Source: Ilyomonas sp964658445 (GTDB taxonomy: Bacteria; Bacteroidota; Bacteroidia; Chitinophagales; Chitinophagaceae). From it: a stretch of DNA of 32,581 nucleotides. The stretch is from positions 1 to 32,581 of the forward strand of contig CAZZZH010000015.1 in the NCBI GenBank assembly GCA_964658445.1. Reading direction: 5' to 3'. Below are positions 24,965 through 32,581 of this stretch, in pieces; positions within the stretch are counted from its first letter, which is position 1; the number at the start of each line of letters is the position of its first letter. The position numbers were made by a program, and so were the translations under genes. Below the pieces are notes generated by a model. The model was given only the letters and a program-made list of their open reading frames with translations, did not search any database and had not been told where the DNA came from.

Positions 24965-27352
24965 ATGTTTACAAACTATTTCAAAACAGCTTTACGGAAT
25001 TTACTGCGGCACAAGAGCAATTCGTTTATCAATATCGCAGGCTTAACCGTTGGCTTTGCAGCCTTCCTGTTGATATTTCTGGTTGTTCAGTATGAACAAA
25101 GCTTCGATGATTTTCATACAAACAAGAACAATTTATACCGAGTGGTTCGCATTGGTAAAAACCCCACAAACCGCGAATACAGAACTGGCGTTCCCTTCCC
25201 GGTAACCATGGGATTGCGGGCAGAATTTCCGCAACTAAAGAACACGACCGCCATTTTTGGCGATGCCAATGTGCAGGTGAAAGTAACTGCGCCGGATGGC
25301 TCTGTATTGAAAAAATTTAAAGAACCCAAAGTGTTTACAGCAGAGCCTCAGTTCTTTCAAATGTTTGATTTTGATTTGGCAGAAGGCGATGCTAAAAACG
25401 CATTGAGCGAGCCAAACGCAGTGTTGCTAACCAAAGACGTCGCCACAAAATATTTTGGCGACTGGAAAGCCGCCATGAATAAAACAATCAGCTTGTATGG
25501 AATGGACATGAAAGTGAGTGGCATTCTTAACGATCCACCTTCTAACACTGACTTTCCGCTTAACATTGTTGTGTCGTATGCAACGCTGACAAAGAACTTA
25601 GACCTGAACGACTGGAGCAGTATTGACGACAACAATTATTGTTTTGTTCAGCTAAACGACAAAGCTTCTTATCGGCAGTTTACCCAGTCGCTTGATGCCT
25701 TTACAGACAAGCATATCAAGCCCGTAAACCCGGGTTATGGTTTGGCACTGCAGCCTTTAAGTGAAATTCATTTCGACGAACGCTATGGAAACTTTAATGG
25801 TCGCACATTTAGCTATGATTTGATTTTCGCATTGCAGCTAATCGGTTTGTTTTTGTTGATCATTGCCTGCGTAAACTTCATCAATCTTACCACGGCACAA
25901 GCCATCAACCGCGCCCGAGAAGTAGGCGTAAGGAAAGTGCTGGGCGGCAATCGCTCGCAGCTCATCCTGCAGTTCTTAGGTGAGACGGGCGTTACCACTT
26001 TGTTTGCTTTGGCTGCTTCCATCCTTGTGGTTTTTCTTTGTATTCCTTTTATCAATAGCCTTCTGCTGATTCACTTACCGGCATCGCTTCTGTTCAGCGT
26101 TAGGTTCCTTTTATTCATAGCGGGTGCATGGGCATTGGTTACTCTTCTCTCGGGTTTTTACCCGGCAATCATTCTGTCTGGTTTCAAGCCGGTAATGGTG
26201 TTAAAGAGCCTTGTCGTTGCGGGCAATAAAGGCATTTCGTTCCGGCGGGCATTGGTGGTATTTCAGTTCGTCATTGCACAGGCTTTAATCATCGGCACAC
26301 TGGTAGTGGCTTCGCAAATGGATTACTTCAGAACAGCTGATATGGGTTTTGCAAAAGATGCTGTCATCAATGCAGAGTTTCCGGGCGATAGTGTAAGCCG
26401 CACTAAAATGGATTTACTGAAAAATGAACTGGCAAAAATTCCGGGTATCCAACAGATAAGTTTCAGCACGTTCACACCCTCTTCTTATGGTGGCTGGTAC
26501 AGCGACCTGCAGACAGAAAAGCTTCATTCCAACATGGTGGTTTGTACAAAGCCGGCCGATGCTAACTATTTCAACTTATATCATCTTTCCCTGGCGGCGG
26601 GCAGGGTTTATTTTCCTTCCGATACCACCACTGAATTTGTGGTAAATGAAACGGTGGTAAAAGCGCTAGGCATCCGAAGCGCTGCGGACGCCATTGGTAA
26701 ATTGGTTGAGGTCAATGGCAAGCGATGCCCGATTGTAGGCGTAGTAAAAGATTTTCACATCAATTCATTGCGCGATCCAATTGGGCCGGTGGTGTTGTTT
26801 CAGAATAGAAATTCATATGGTTTGGCCAACATCAAGATCAACATGCACCAGGCTAAAAGCGTGATTGCTTCTGTGCAAACTATCTGGAACCAATACTATC
26901 CCGACTATGTATTTGAATACCATTTTCTCGACCAGTCCATCGCCGATTATTATCAGCAGGAAAACCAGCTATCGCAGTTATACAAACTGTTTTCAAGCAT
27001 TGCTATTTTCATTTCCTGTCTTGGTTTGTACGGCTTGATTTCGTTTATGGCTGTGCAACGCCAAAAAGAAATTGGCATCCGTAAAGTGCTGGGCGCACCG
27101 GTGCGCGATATTGTAATGATGCTTTCTAAAGAATTTACACTACTGGTTATTATCGCCTTCCTTATTGCTTCGCCCATTGCATGGTATGTCATGCACCAAT
27201 GGTTGCAGCAATATACCTATCGCATCATACTCGGTGTTGGCTTTTTCGCAGCCACCATCGGTTGTTCTCTGTTAATCGCCTGGCTAACCGTTGGCTATAC
27301 CGCCATCAAAGCAGCGATAGCCAACCCGGTGAAGAGCTTGCGGACAGAGTAA
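24965..27352 (+). CDS. FtsX/MacB-type ABC transporter permease, paralog 6
   Basis: This 795-residue protein lies 51 bp after paralog 5. TM1 lies in SFINIAGLTVGFAAFLLIFLVV, and core 1 opens SFDDFHTNKNNLYRVV with box LLTKDVATKYFGDWKAAMNK, where the usual VGK step is replaced. The coupling motifs are EVGVRKVLGGN at 319 and EIGIRKVLGAP at 702. The second is preceded by VQRQKEI, where other copies mostly have RTKEI. Core 2 ends GVVKDFHINSLRDP. The TM6 segment reads ISCLGLYGLISFM, with Tyr for Phe. The tail is AIKAAIANPVKSLRTE. Its leader carries the 17-bp sequence shared with paralog 4. Confidence 0.9.
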   Translation: MFTNYFKTALRNLLRHKSNSFINIAGLTVGFAAFLLIFLVVQYEQSFDDFHTNKNNLYRVVRIGKNPTNREYRTGVPFPVTMGLRAEFPQLKNTTAIFGDANVQVKVTAPDGSVLKKFKEPKVFTAEPQFFQMFDFDLAEGDAKNALSEPNAVLLTKDVATKYFGDWKAAMNKTISLYGMDMKVSGILNDPPSNTDFPLNIVVSYATLTKNLDLNDWSSIDDNNYCFVQLNDKASYRQFTQSLDAFTDKHIKPVNPGYGLALQPLSEIHFDERYGNFNGRTFSYDLIFALQLIGLFLLIIACVNFINLTTAQAINRAREVGVRKVLGGNRSQLILQFLGETGVTTLFALAASILVVFLCIPFINSLLLIHLPASLLFSVRFLLFIAGAWALVTLLSGFYPAIILSGFKPVMVLKSLVVAGNKGISFRRALVVFQFVIAQALIIGTLVVASQMDYFRTADMGFAKDAVINAEFPGDSVSRTKMDLLKNELAKIPGIQQISFSTFTPSSYGGWYSDLQTEKLHSNMVVCTKPADANYFNLYHLSLAAGRVYFPSDTTTEFVVNETVVKALGIRSAADAIGKLVEVNGKRCPIVGVVKDFHINSLRDPIGPVVLFQNRNSYGLANIKINMHQAKSVIASVQTIWNQYYPDYVFEYHFLDQSIADYYQQENQLSQLYKLFSSIAIFISCLGLYGLISFMAVQRQKEIGIRKVLGAPVRDIVMMLSKEFTLLVIIAFLIASPIAWYVMHQWLQQYTYRIILGVGFFAATIGCSLLIAWLTVGYTAIKAAIANPVKSLRTE

Positions 27353-27410
27353 TGAAGGTGAGATGTAAAATGTTTGTTGATTTATAAATTCATTTTTAAA
27401 ACCTAATAAC

Positions 27411-29777
27411 GTGTTCAAAAATTATTTCAAAGTTGCGTGGCGAAGTTTGGTGAAGAATAAGTTCTATTCCTTCATCAACATAGCCGGTCTAACGCTGGGT
27501 TTAACCGTTGGTATATTGATCTTGCTATGGGTGCAGGATGAATATAGTTATGATAGCTTTCATAAAAATGCGCCTAATATTATCAAGATTGAAAACATGG
27601 TTGGTACCAATGCAAGCCGCCAGTTGTGGACATCAACCGCAGCGCCCATTGGCGTCATGGCAAAGCAACAGATTCCCGGTATTCAGGAGGTAACGCGCAT
27701 TACGGGCAATTACTTTTATGCCTTGTATAAAAACAATGATAAATCGTTTAGTGATGAAAGAAATGTCTTCACCGATGCATCCTTCTTTACAATGTTTGAT
27801 TTTCCTATTATCAAGGGAAATAGGAGCAATCCGTTTCCCGATAATTACTCGGTTGTCATCACACAAACAACAGCAAAGAAATTTTTCGGTACCGATGATG
27901 TTATTGGAAAAACAATTACGGCAGATGACAGCGCACATTTTAAAGTAACTGGCATTATTAAAGACTTTCCAAAGAACTCAAGCATGCAGGCGGACATGAT
28001 GTTTCCCATGAGTTTGCTGGCGCAAAAAAGATACGCTGGCAATACCGATGGAAAGAATATCAATAACGATTATGCGCAGTTTGATTTTGATACTTTTCTG
28101 CAGTTGCAACCCGGCTTTTCGTTTGATGGTTTTGCCAAAAAGCTGCGCGACATCCATCTAAGCGTAAAGCCCGAGGATACTGATGTTGGCTATGTGTGGC
28201 TGCCACTTTCAAAAGTGCATTTGTACCACAGCGATGGCAGTGAAGGCGGCGCCAGCACAGTTCGCATGTTCATGATCATTGCCATTCTTATTTTGCTCAT
28301 AGCGTGCATCAACTATGTAAACCTGTCAACGGCACGTTCCATGCTGCGTTCCAAAGAAGTAAGCTTGCGCAAGATTGTTGGCGCGGCGAGATGGCAATTG
28401 TTTCTTCAGTTTATGGTCGAAACGGTGTTGCTTTTCTTGTTTGCTGTTGTGATTTCATTGGTCTTGGTTTGTGTATTGTTGCCTCTATTCAACCAGGTAT
28501 CAGGCAAAGACATAGCCATCAACCTCGCAGATTATCACATCTGGTTTGTCATCCTTTCAGCCATCATCGGAACGCTGGTTATCTCAAGTATCTACCCGGC
28601 TGTTTTATTGTCTTCCTTCGAACCTATCAAAGCCTTGAAGGGCAAAATTTCCGCAAGCATCAGCAGCGTGATGTTTAGGAAAGTGTTAGTCGTTATTCAG
28701 TTTACCTTTTCCATTGTTTTAATAACGGGAACCATTGTCATTGGGAACCAGCTCAGGTACATTCAATCAAAGCAATTAGGGTACGATAAAGAGAATGTAC
28801 TAACGATGCCTATGATTCACATGGCGCCGCATCTGGATGCCATTCGCGCCGACTTGTTGAAGCAGCCCGGCGTAGCTGATGTTACCTGGTCAAGCGGTGA
28901 TATCATTGATCTTGGCGGGCAAACCGGCGATAATGAATGGGATGGCAAACAGACTGGTGAAACCGTAATGTTGAACCCGATAAATGTGGATCAGAACTTT
29001 ATTCCCTTCTTTAAAATGCAGCTGACCGAAGGCAAAAACTTTGTGGGTGATATCTCCGACTCCACGCATTTTATTTTGAACGAAACCGCTGTGGTTGCTA
29101 TGCGTTTGAAAGATCCGGTTGGCAAGCGCATCCGCCTTTGGCAAACAAAAGGAACGATCATAGCCGTTGTAAAAGACTTCAACTTTCAATCGGTACGTAA
29201 TAAAATAAAGCCGGCTATTTTTTACAATCAGCAAAAGACATACGGGCATTTGTATATAAGAACAACCGGCAAGAATTTACCTACCGTAATTGCTGCCGCA
29301 AAAGGGGAATGGAGCCGATACAATGCAGACTTTTCTTTCAACTACAATTTCCTGGACGATAAATTTAAAAGCCTGTATGAAAACGAACAACGCACGGGTG
29401 TACTCTTCAACATATTCGCGGGCATTGCCATCTTTATTTCGTGTCTTGGGTTGTTCGGTTTAGCAGCTTACACAGCACAGGTGCGTACCAAAGAAATCGG
29501 TGTCAGAAAAGTGTTGGGTTCAAGCGTAGCCAGCATCATTCAGTTATTAGCCATAGATTTTGTAAAGCTTGTTGTTATTGCCATCGTCATTGCAACGCCG
29601 ATTGCGTGGTATATCATGCATGCGTGGCTGCAGGATTTTGCTTATAAAATAAACCTTGGCTGGAGTGTATTCGTGATGGCAGGTTTGGCAGCAATTATGA
29701 TTGCATTGGTAACAATCAGTTTTCAATCTATTAAAGCTGCATTGGCGAATCCTGTGAAGAGTTTGCGAAGTGAGTGA
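27411..29777 (+). CDS. FtsX/MacB-type ABC transporter permease, paralog 7 (GTG start)
   Basis: At 788 residues this is the shortest complete copy and the last gene of the operon, 58 bp after paralog 6. The start is GTG at 27411; alignment with MFKNYFK of the other copies fixes it, and no nearby ATG fits. The first coupling motif is EVSLRKIVGAA at 316, lacking the Gly of E-V-G-x-R-K that every other copy keeps; the second is a normal EIGVRKVLGSS at 695. Core 1 opens SYDSFHKNAPNIIKIE without the usual Tyr-Arg. Core 2 ends AVVKDFNFQSVRN. The C-terminus is SIKAALANPVKSLRSE, with Ser for the usual Thr, as in paralog 8. A terminator follows 34 bp after the stop. Confidence 0.9.
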   Translation: MFKNYFKVAWRSLVKNKFYSFINIAGLTLGLTVGILILLWVQDEYSYDSFHKNAPNIIKIENMVGTNASRQLWTSTAAPIGVMAKQQIPGIQEVTRITGNYFYALYKNNDKSFSDERNVFTDASFFTMFDFPIIKGNRSNPFPDNYSVVITQTTAKKFFGTDDVIGKTITADDSAHFKVTGIIKDFPKNSSMQADMMFPMSLLAQKRYAGNTDGKNINNDYAQFDFDTFLQLQPGFSFDGFAKKLRDIHLSVKPEDTDVGYVWLPLSKVHLYHSDGSEGGASTVRMFMIIAILILLIACINYVNLSTARSMLRSKEVSLRKIVGAARWQLFLQFMVETVLLFLFAVVISLVLVCVLLPLFNQVSGKDIAINLADYHIWFVILSAIIGTLVISSIYPAVLLSSFEPIKALKGKISASISSVMFRKVLVVIQFTFSIVLITGTIVIGNQLRYIQSKQLGYDKENVLTMPMIHMAPHLDAIRADLLKQPGVADVTWSSGDIIDLGGQTGDNEWDGKQTGETVMLNPINVDQNFIPFFKMQLTEGKNFVGDISDSTHFILNETAVVAMRLKDPVGKRIRLWQTKGTIIAVVKDFNFQSVRNKIKPAIFYNQQKTYGHLYIRTTGKNLPTVIAAAKGEWSRYNADFSFNYNFLDDKFKSLYENEQRTGVLFNIFAGIAIFISCLGLFGLAAYTAQVRTKEIGVRKVLGSSVASIIQLLAIDFVKLVVIAIVIATPIAWYIMHAWLQDFAYKINLGWSVFVMAGLAAIMIALVTISFQSIKAALANPVKSLRSE

Positions 29778-29795
29778 GATAATTTCTTCAACTAA

Positions 29796-29811
29796 TATTC
29801 GTAACCGTACA
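29796..29811 (+). promoter_or_regulatory. candidate enhancer (UAS) for sigma-54 activator, region C
   Basis: TATTCGTAACCGTACA matches the region-B palindrome at 12 of 16 positions by hand count, with a complete right half (ACCGTACA). It starts 88 bp before the -24 box, 20 bp (about two helical turns) further than in regions A and B. It lies directly before the terminator hairpin of the upstream operon. Confidence 0.45.
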
Positions 29812-29841
29812 AAAGGTGTTCATTATCGAACGCCTTTTTTT
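29811..29841 (+). terminator. rho-independent terminator of the seven-permease operon
   Basis: AGGTGTTC (29814-29821) pairs with GAACGCCT (29828-29835) through one G-U wobble around loop ATTATC. The stem is flanked by AAA upstream and a run of T to 29841, which extend it by A-U pairs. This is a classic intrinsic terminator and it separates paralog 7 from paralog 8. Confidence 0.85.
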
Positions 29842-29883
29842 GTGGAGTTTTCAGAAAGACAATGTGGACGCAAGTTGCAGCAT

Positions 29884-29898
29884 TGGCACATCCGTTGG
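29884..29898 (+). promoter_or_regulatory. sigma-54 (RpoN) -24/-12 promoter C
   Basis: TGGCACATCCGTTGG keeps GG and TG at RpoN spacing and is preceded by GCAGCAT as in promoter A (CAGCAT). The -12 end is 66 bases before ATG 29964. It lies just downstream of the terminator, so it should start a second permease unit. Confidence 0.65.
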
Positions 29899-29963
29899 GA
29901 ATCAGATGAGTTGACTGCAATTTTAATTATTCTGTAGCAGTATCATCACTAAAATGATTACTC

Positions 29964-32345
29964 ATGTTCAGTACCTATTTTAAAACCACCATTCGCAGTC
30001 TCTGGAAAAACAAAGGTTATAGCTTTCTGAATATCTTTGGGCTGGCAGTTGGTATTGCCTGTGCAGGTCTTATCTTTTTATGGGTAGAAGATGAAGTAAA
30101 CTGGGATGATTTTAATACCAAAAAAAACAACCTTTACTTCGTTCGAGAGAACCAGAAATACGATACATATACGGCTACCTTCGGGTCTACGCCGGGCTTG
30201 CTGGCACCTGCTATGCAAGCTGAAATTCCAGGCATTGCCAACACCTGTCGCATTTATGATGAAGACGCTGTGTTGTTTACCATCGGCGATAAATCGATGT
30301 ATGCAGGTGGCGATTATACTGATGCTTCTTTGTTCAGCATGTTTACTTTGCCCTTTGTGCAGGGCAATGCAAAAACAGCTTTAGCGCAACGATATTCATT
30401 GGTAATTACACAAGCTACTGCTAAGAAGTTTTTTGGTACGGAGAACAACGTAGTTGGCAAAACGGTTCGTGTTGATAATAAGCAAGACTACATAGTAACC
30501 GGTGTGGTAAAAGATATTCCTTCTAACTCTTCCGTTCAGTTTGAGTGGGTAGCACCATTCGAAATTATGTACGATCAGGCACCGTGGATGCACCGCTGGG
30601 CAAACAGTTCGCTAAGTACTTATGCAGAGCTAAAACCCGGTGTGGATGCGGCTTCTGTAAACAAAGTGCTCTATAATATTATACAGCAGAGAGAGCCGCA
30701 ATCGATAGCGCGTCCGTTTTTGTGGGGCATGAGTAAATGGCATTTGTACGACCAGTTTGAGAATGGAAAAGAAACCGGTGGAGGGCAAATTCAATATGTA
30801 CATCTCTTTACTATAATTGCCTGGATTATCCTGTTTATCGCCTGTATCAACTTCATGAATCTTGCCACTGCGCGCAGCGAAAAACGGGCGAGAGAAGTAG
30901 GTGTAAGAAAGGTACTGGGAGCTGGCAAACGGAACCTGATATTTCAATTTATTAGCGAGTCGTTGCTGCTGGCTTTGCTGTCAGCTGTGCTTGCGGTTGT
31001 CATCATGATTCTAGTATTGCCAGCATTTAATCTGCTGGTTCAAAAACAACTATCGTTAGGCTTCAACCAGCCATCTCATATCGCTGCTTTGGTGTTTATT
31101 ACGCTTGCTTGTGGTGTTGTTGCGGGCAGTTATCCTTCTTTCTATTTATCTTCTTTTAATCCTGTATTTGTATTAAAAGGTTTGAAGCTGAAAACAGGAA
31201 GCGCTGCTTTTATCCGTAAGAGTTTGGTGGTGCTACAGTTTACAGTTTCAATTATTCTTATCGTTAGTACCCTAGTTATTTACCAGCAAATACAACACGT
31301 AAAGAATCGCAACCTTGGCTTTGATAAAAACAATTTGCTGCAGGCTGATGCGCAGGGCGAAGTAGCCACTTATTATCCTGCAATGAGAGAAGATTTGCTG
31401 AACACGGGTGTGATTGAGAATGTTGCGTTGAGCGATCATACTACCATATACAGTGGAAATAATACAGGGAATCTTACATGGCAACAGAAGCCGCCGGATG
31501 CGCACATCCTTGTATCCACACGCGGGGTAACGCCAGACTTTTTTCAGACATCTGGCATCAAACTATTGGAAGGCAGAGACTTTCTACAAACCGATTCTAT
31601 TGAATCGAAAAAGATGAATGTCATCATTACACAATCTTTTGCAAAACTGATGGGAAAGGGAAGTGCTGTTGGTAAAATTATACGCCAGCAAAACGATACC
31701 AGTGGAAGAGAAGCAACCGTGATTGGCATTGTAAACGATTATGTTTATGGCGATATGTATGGCAAGCCAGATCCTGTTTTGTTCAGATCTACATCGCCAG
31801 CGCACGCCAACCAAATGTATATCCGGTTGAAGCCACAAGCCAATGTGGAAGCGGCTTTGGCAAAGATTGAAGCTGTAGTGAAGAAGGACAACGCAGCTTA
31901 TCCTTTTGTATACAAATTTGTAGATGACCAGTTTAATAATATGTTTTTAAGCGAAATGCTGGTTAGTAAACTATCGAGAGTATTTGCTGCGTTAGCTATT
32001 ATTATCTCCTGCCTTGGCCTCTTTGGCTTGGCGGCTTATACAGCAGAGCGCCGAACCAAAGAAATCGGTATCCGCAAAGTGCTGGGTGCCAGTATTTCCG
32101 GTATTGCAGCTTTGCTGTCGAAAGACTTTTTACAGCTTGTTGTGTTATCGTGTCTGATTGCCTTCCCGCTTTCTTGGTGGCTGATGCAGAACTGGCTGAA
32201 GGATTATCAATACCGGATTGAAATCAGTGGCTGGATATTTTTGATAGCGGGCATTGCTGCCACCTTAATTGCTTTACTAACCATCAGTTTTCAAAGTATC
32301 CGGGCAGCCATTGCCAACCCTGTAAAAAGCTTGCGAAGTGAGTAA
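29964..32345 (+). CDS. FtsX/MacB-type ABC transporter permease, paralog 8
   Basis: This 793-residue protein is the first gene of the second permease unit, behind its own sigma-54 promoter. TM1 lies in SFLNIFGLAVGIACAGLIFLWV, and core 1 opens NWDDFNTKKNNLYFVR with box VITQATAKKFFGTENNVVGKT, close to that of paralog 7. The coupling motifs are EVGVRKVLGAG at 311 and EIGIRKVLGAS at 700. After TM5 the turn is NRNLGFDKNNLL. Core 2 ends GIVNDYVYGDMYGKPDP, a more divergent form of the GVVKDFH strand. The C-terminus SIRAAIANPVKSLRSE shares the Ser ending with paralog 7, suggesting these two are closer relatives. The next permease begins 69 bp downstream. Confidence 0.9.
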   Translation: MFSTYFKTTIRSLWKNKGYSFLNIFGLAVGIACAGLIFLWVEDEVNWDDFNTKKNNLYFVRENQKYDTYTATFGSTPGLLAPAMQAEIPGIANTCRIYDEDAVLFTIGDKSMYAGGDYTDASLFSMFTLPFVQGNAKTALAQRYSLVITQATAKKFFGTENNVVGKTVRVDNKQDYIVTGVVKDIPSNSSVQFEWVAPFEIMYDQAPWMHRWANSSLSTYAELKPGVDAASVNKVLYNIIQQREPQSIARPFLWGMSKWHLYDQFENGKETGGGQIQYVHLFTIIAWIILFIACINFMNLATARSEKRAREVGVRKVLGAGKRNLIFQFISESLLLALLSAVLAVVIMILVLPAFNLLVQKQLSLGFNQPSHIAALVFITLACGVVAGSYPSFYLSSFNPVFVLKGLKLKTGSAAFIRKSLVVLQFTVSIILIVSTLVIYQQIQHVKNRNLGFDKNNLLQADAQGEVATYYPAMREDLLNTGVIENVALSDHTTIYSGNNTGNLTWQQKPPDAHILVSTRGVTPDFFQTSGIKLLEGRDFLQTDSIESKKMNVIITQSFAKLMGKGSAVGKIIRQQNDTSGREATVIGIVNDYVYGDMYGKPDPVLFRSTSPAHANQMYIRLKPQANVEAALAKIEAVVKKDNAAYPFVYKFVDDQFNNMFLSEMLVSKLSRVFAALAIIISCLGLFGLAAYTAERRTKEIGIRKVLGASISGIAALLSKDFLQLVVLSCLIAFPLSWWLMQNWLKDYQYRIEISGWIFLIAGIAATLIALLTISFQSIRAAIANPVKSLRSE

Positions 32346-32414
32346 GAGGCGCGTGATAAAAAGTGAATAATCAATAAACGCAACACCTAAAACATACAAT
32401 ATAACACATCTTCT

Positions 32415-32581
32415 ATGTTTAAAAATGATTTCAAAATCGCATGGCGAAACCTCCTAAAAGATAAGCTGCATTCTTTCATCAACATCATTGGATTATCAAT
32501 CGGTATGGCGGTAGCTATGTTGATTGGATTATGGATGTATGATGAGCTGTCGTTCAACAAAAACTTTGATAACTATAACCG
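32415..32581 (+). CDS. FtsX/MacB-type ABC transporter permease, paralog 9 (3' end outside window)
   Basis: Only the first 55 codons are in the window. They start at ATG 32415 with MFKNDFKIAWRNLLKDKLHS, the conserved cytoplasmic N-terminus, then TM1 (FINIIGLSIGMAVAMLIGLWM) and YDELSFNKNFDNYN, the opening of the first periplasmic core. This matches the start of all upstream copies, so the array continues past the right edge. It lies 69 bp after paralog 8 with no terminator or sigma-54 site between, so it should be co-transcribed with it. Confidence 0.88.
   Translation, partial: MFKNDFKIAWRNLLKDKLHSFINIIGLSIGMAVAMLIGLWMYDELSFNKNFDNYN

Noticed and set aside
25743..25757. TGGCAC sequence inside permease paralog 6 as another sigma-54 site
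   Set aside because: The -12 part reads CCTT instead of TTGC-like, and the site is within coding sequence with no gene start nearby.
12555..32345. Recently duplicated or gene-converted permease copies
   Set aside because: Conserved protein motifs use different synonymous codons in each copy and the cores are highly divergent, so duplication is old.
1..32581. CRISPR array, tRNA, rRNA, insertion sequence or prophage
   Set aside because: No regularly spaced direct repeats, tRNA-like cloverleaf with CCA context, transposase motif or terminal inverted repeats were seen by eye.

Overview
The window reads as chromosome of a Bacteroidota bacterium, most likely a Chitinophagaceae-like member of Chitinophagia. 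The main clues are a secreted M1 aminopeptidase with a C-terminal type IX secretion sorting domain, near absence of Shine-Dalgarno sequences, moderate GC, and a long tandem array of about 800-residue FtsX/MacB-type permeases, a hallmark of this phylum. Every well-supported gene is on the + strand.

Left part (1-10.8 kb) is ordinary metabolism. It starts with the tail of a TPR-like protein, then a possible decayed RDD-type membrane-protein relic, then the M1 peptidase. A glycerol-utilisation block follows: glpK (kinase), glpD (glycerol-3-phosphate dehydrogenase) and glpF (facilitator). A 47-codon minus-strand ORF sits between glpK and glpD. After glpF come a secreted CocE/NonD-type serine hydrolase, a DUF1810 protein, an HSDL2-like short-chain dehydrogenase and an HD-domain protein.

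Right part (10.8-32.6 kb) looks like one regulon. Three intergenic regions (10807-11083, 12301-12554, 29778-29963) each carry a sigma-54 (RpoN) -24/-12 promoter of the form TGGCAY-N5-TTGR. Each also has an upstream element related to the near-palindrome TGTACGATACCGTACA, lying 68, 68 or 88 bp before the -24 box. The first promoter drives a hemerythrin-like helical protein and a c-type cytochrome, ended by a strong hairpin. The second drives seven consecutive paralogous ABC permeases, ended by a rho-independent terminator. The third drives an eighth permease and a ninth that runs off the right edge.

The permeases share architecture (TM1, periplasmic core, three TMs, TM5, second core, three TMs), two cytoplasmic coupling motifs of the E-[IV]-G-[IV]-R-K type, and an almost invariant C-terminus, while the periplasmic domains have diverged widely. 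No ABC ATPase, adaptor, outer-membrane factor, RpoN activator or sensor kinase lies in the window. At least the ATPase and the activator must be encoded elsewhere, probably to the right. The notable system is this sigma-54-controlled permease array, co-regulated with a redox or gas-related gene pair. Its substrate cannot be told from the sequence.
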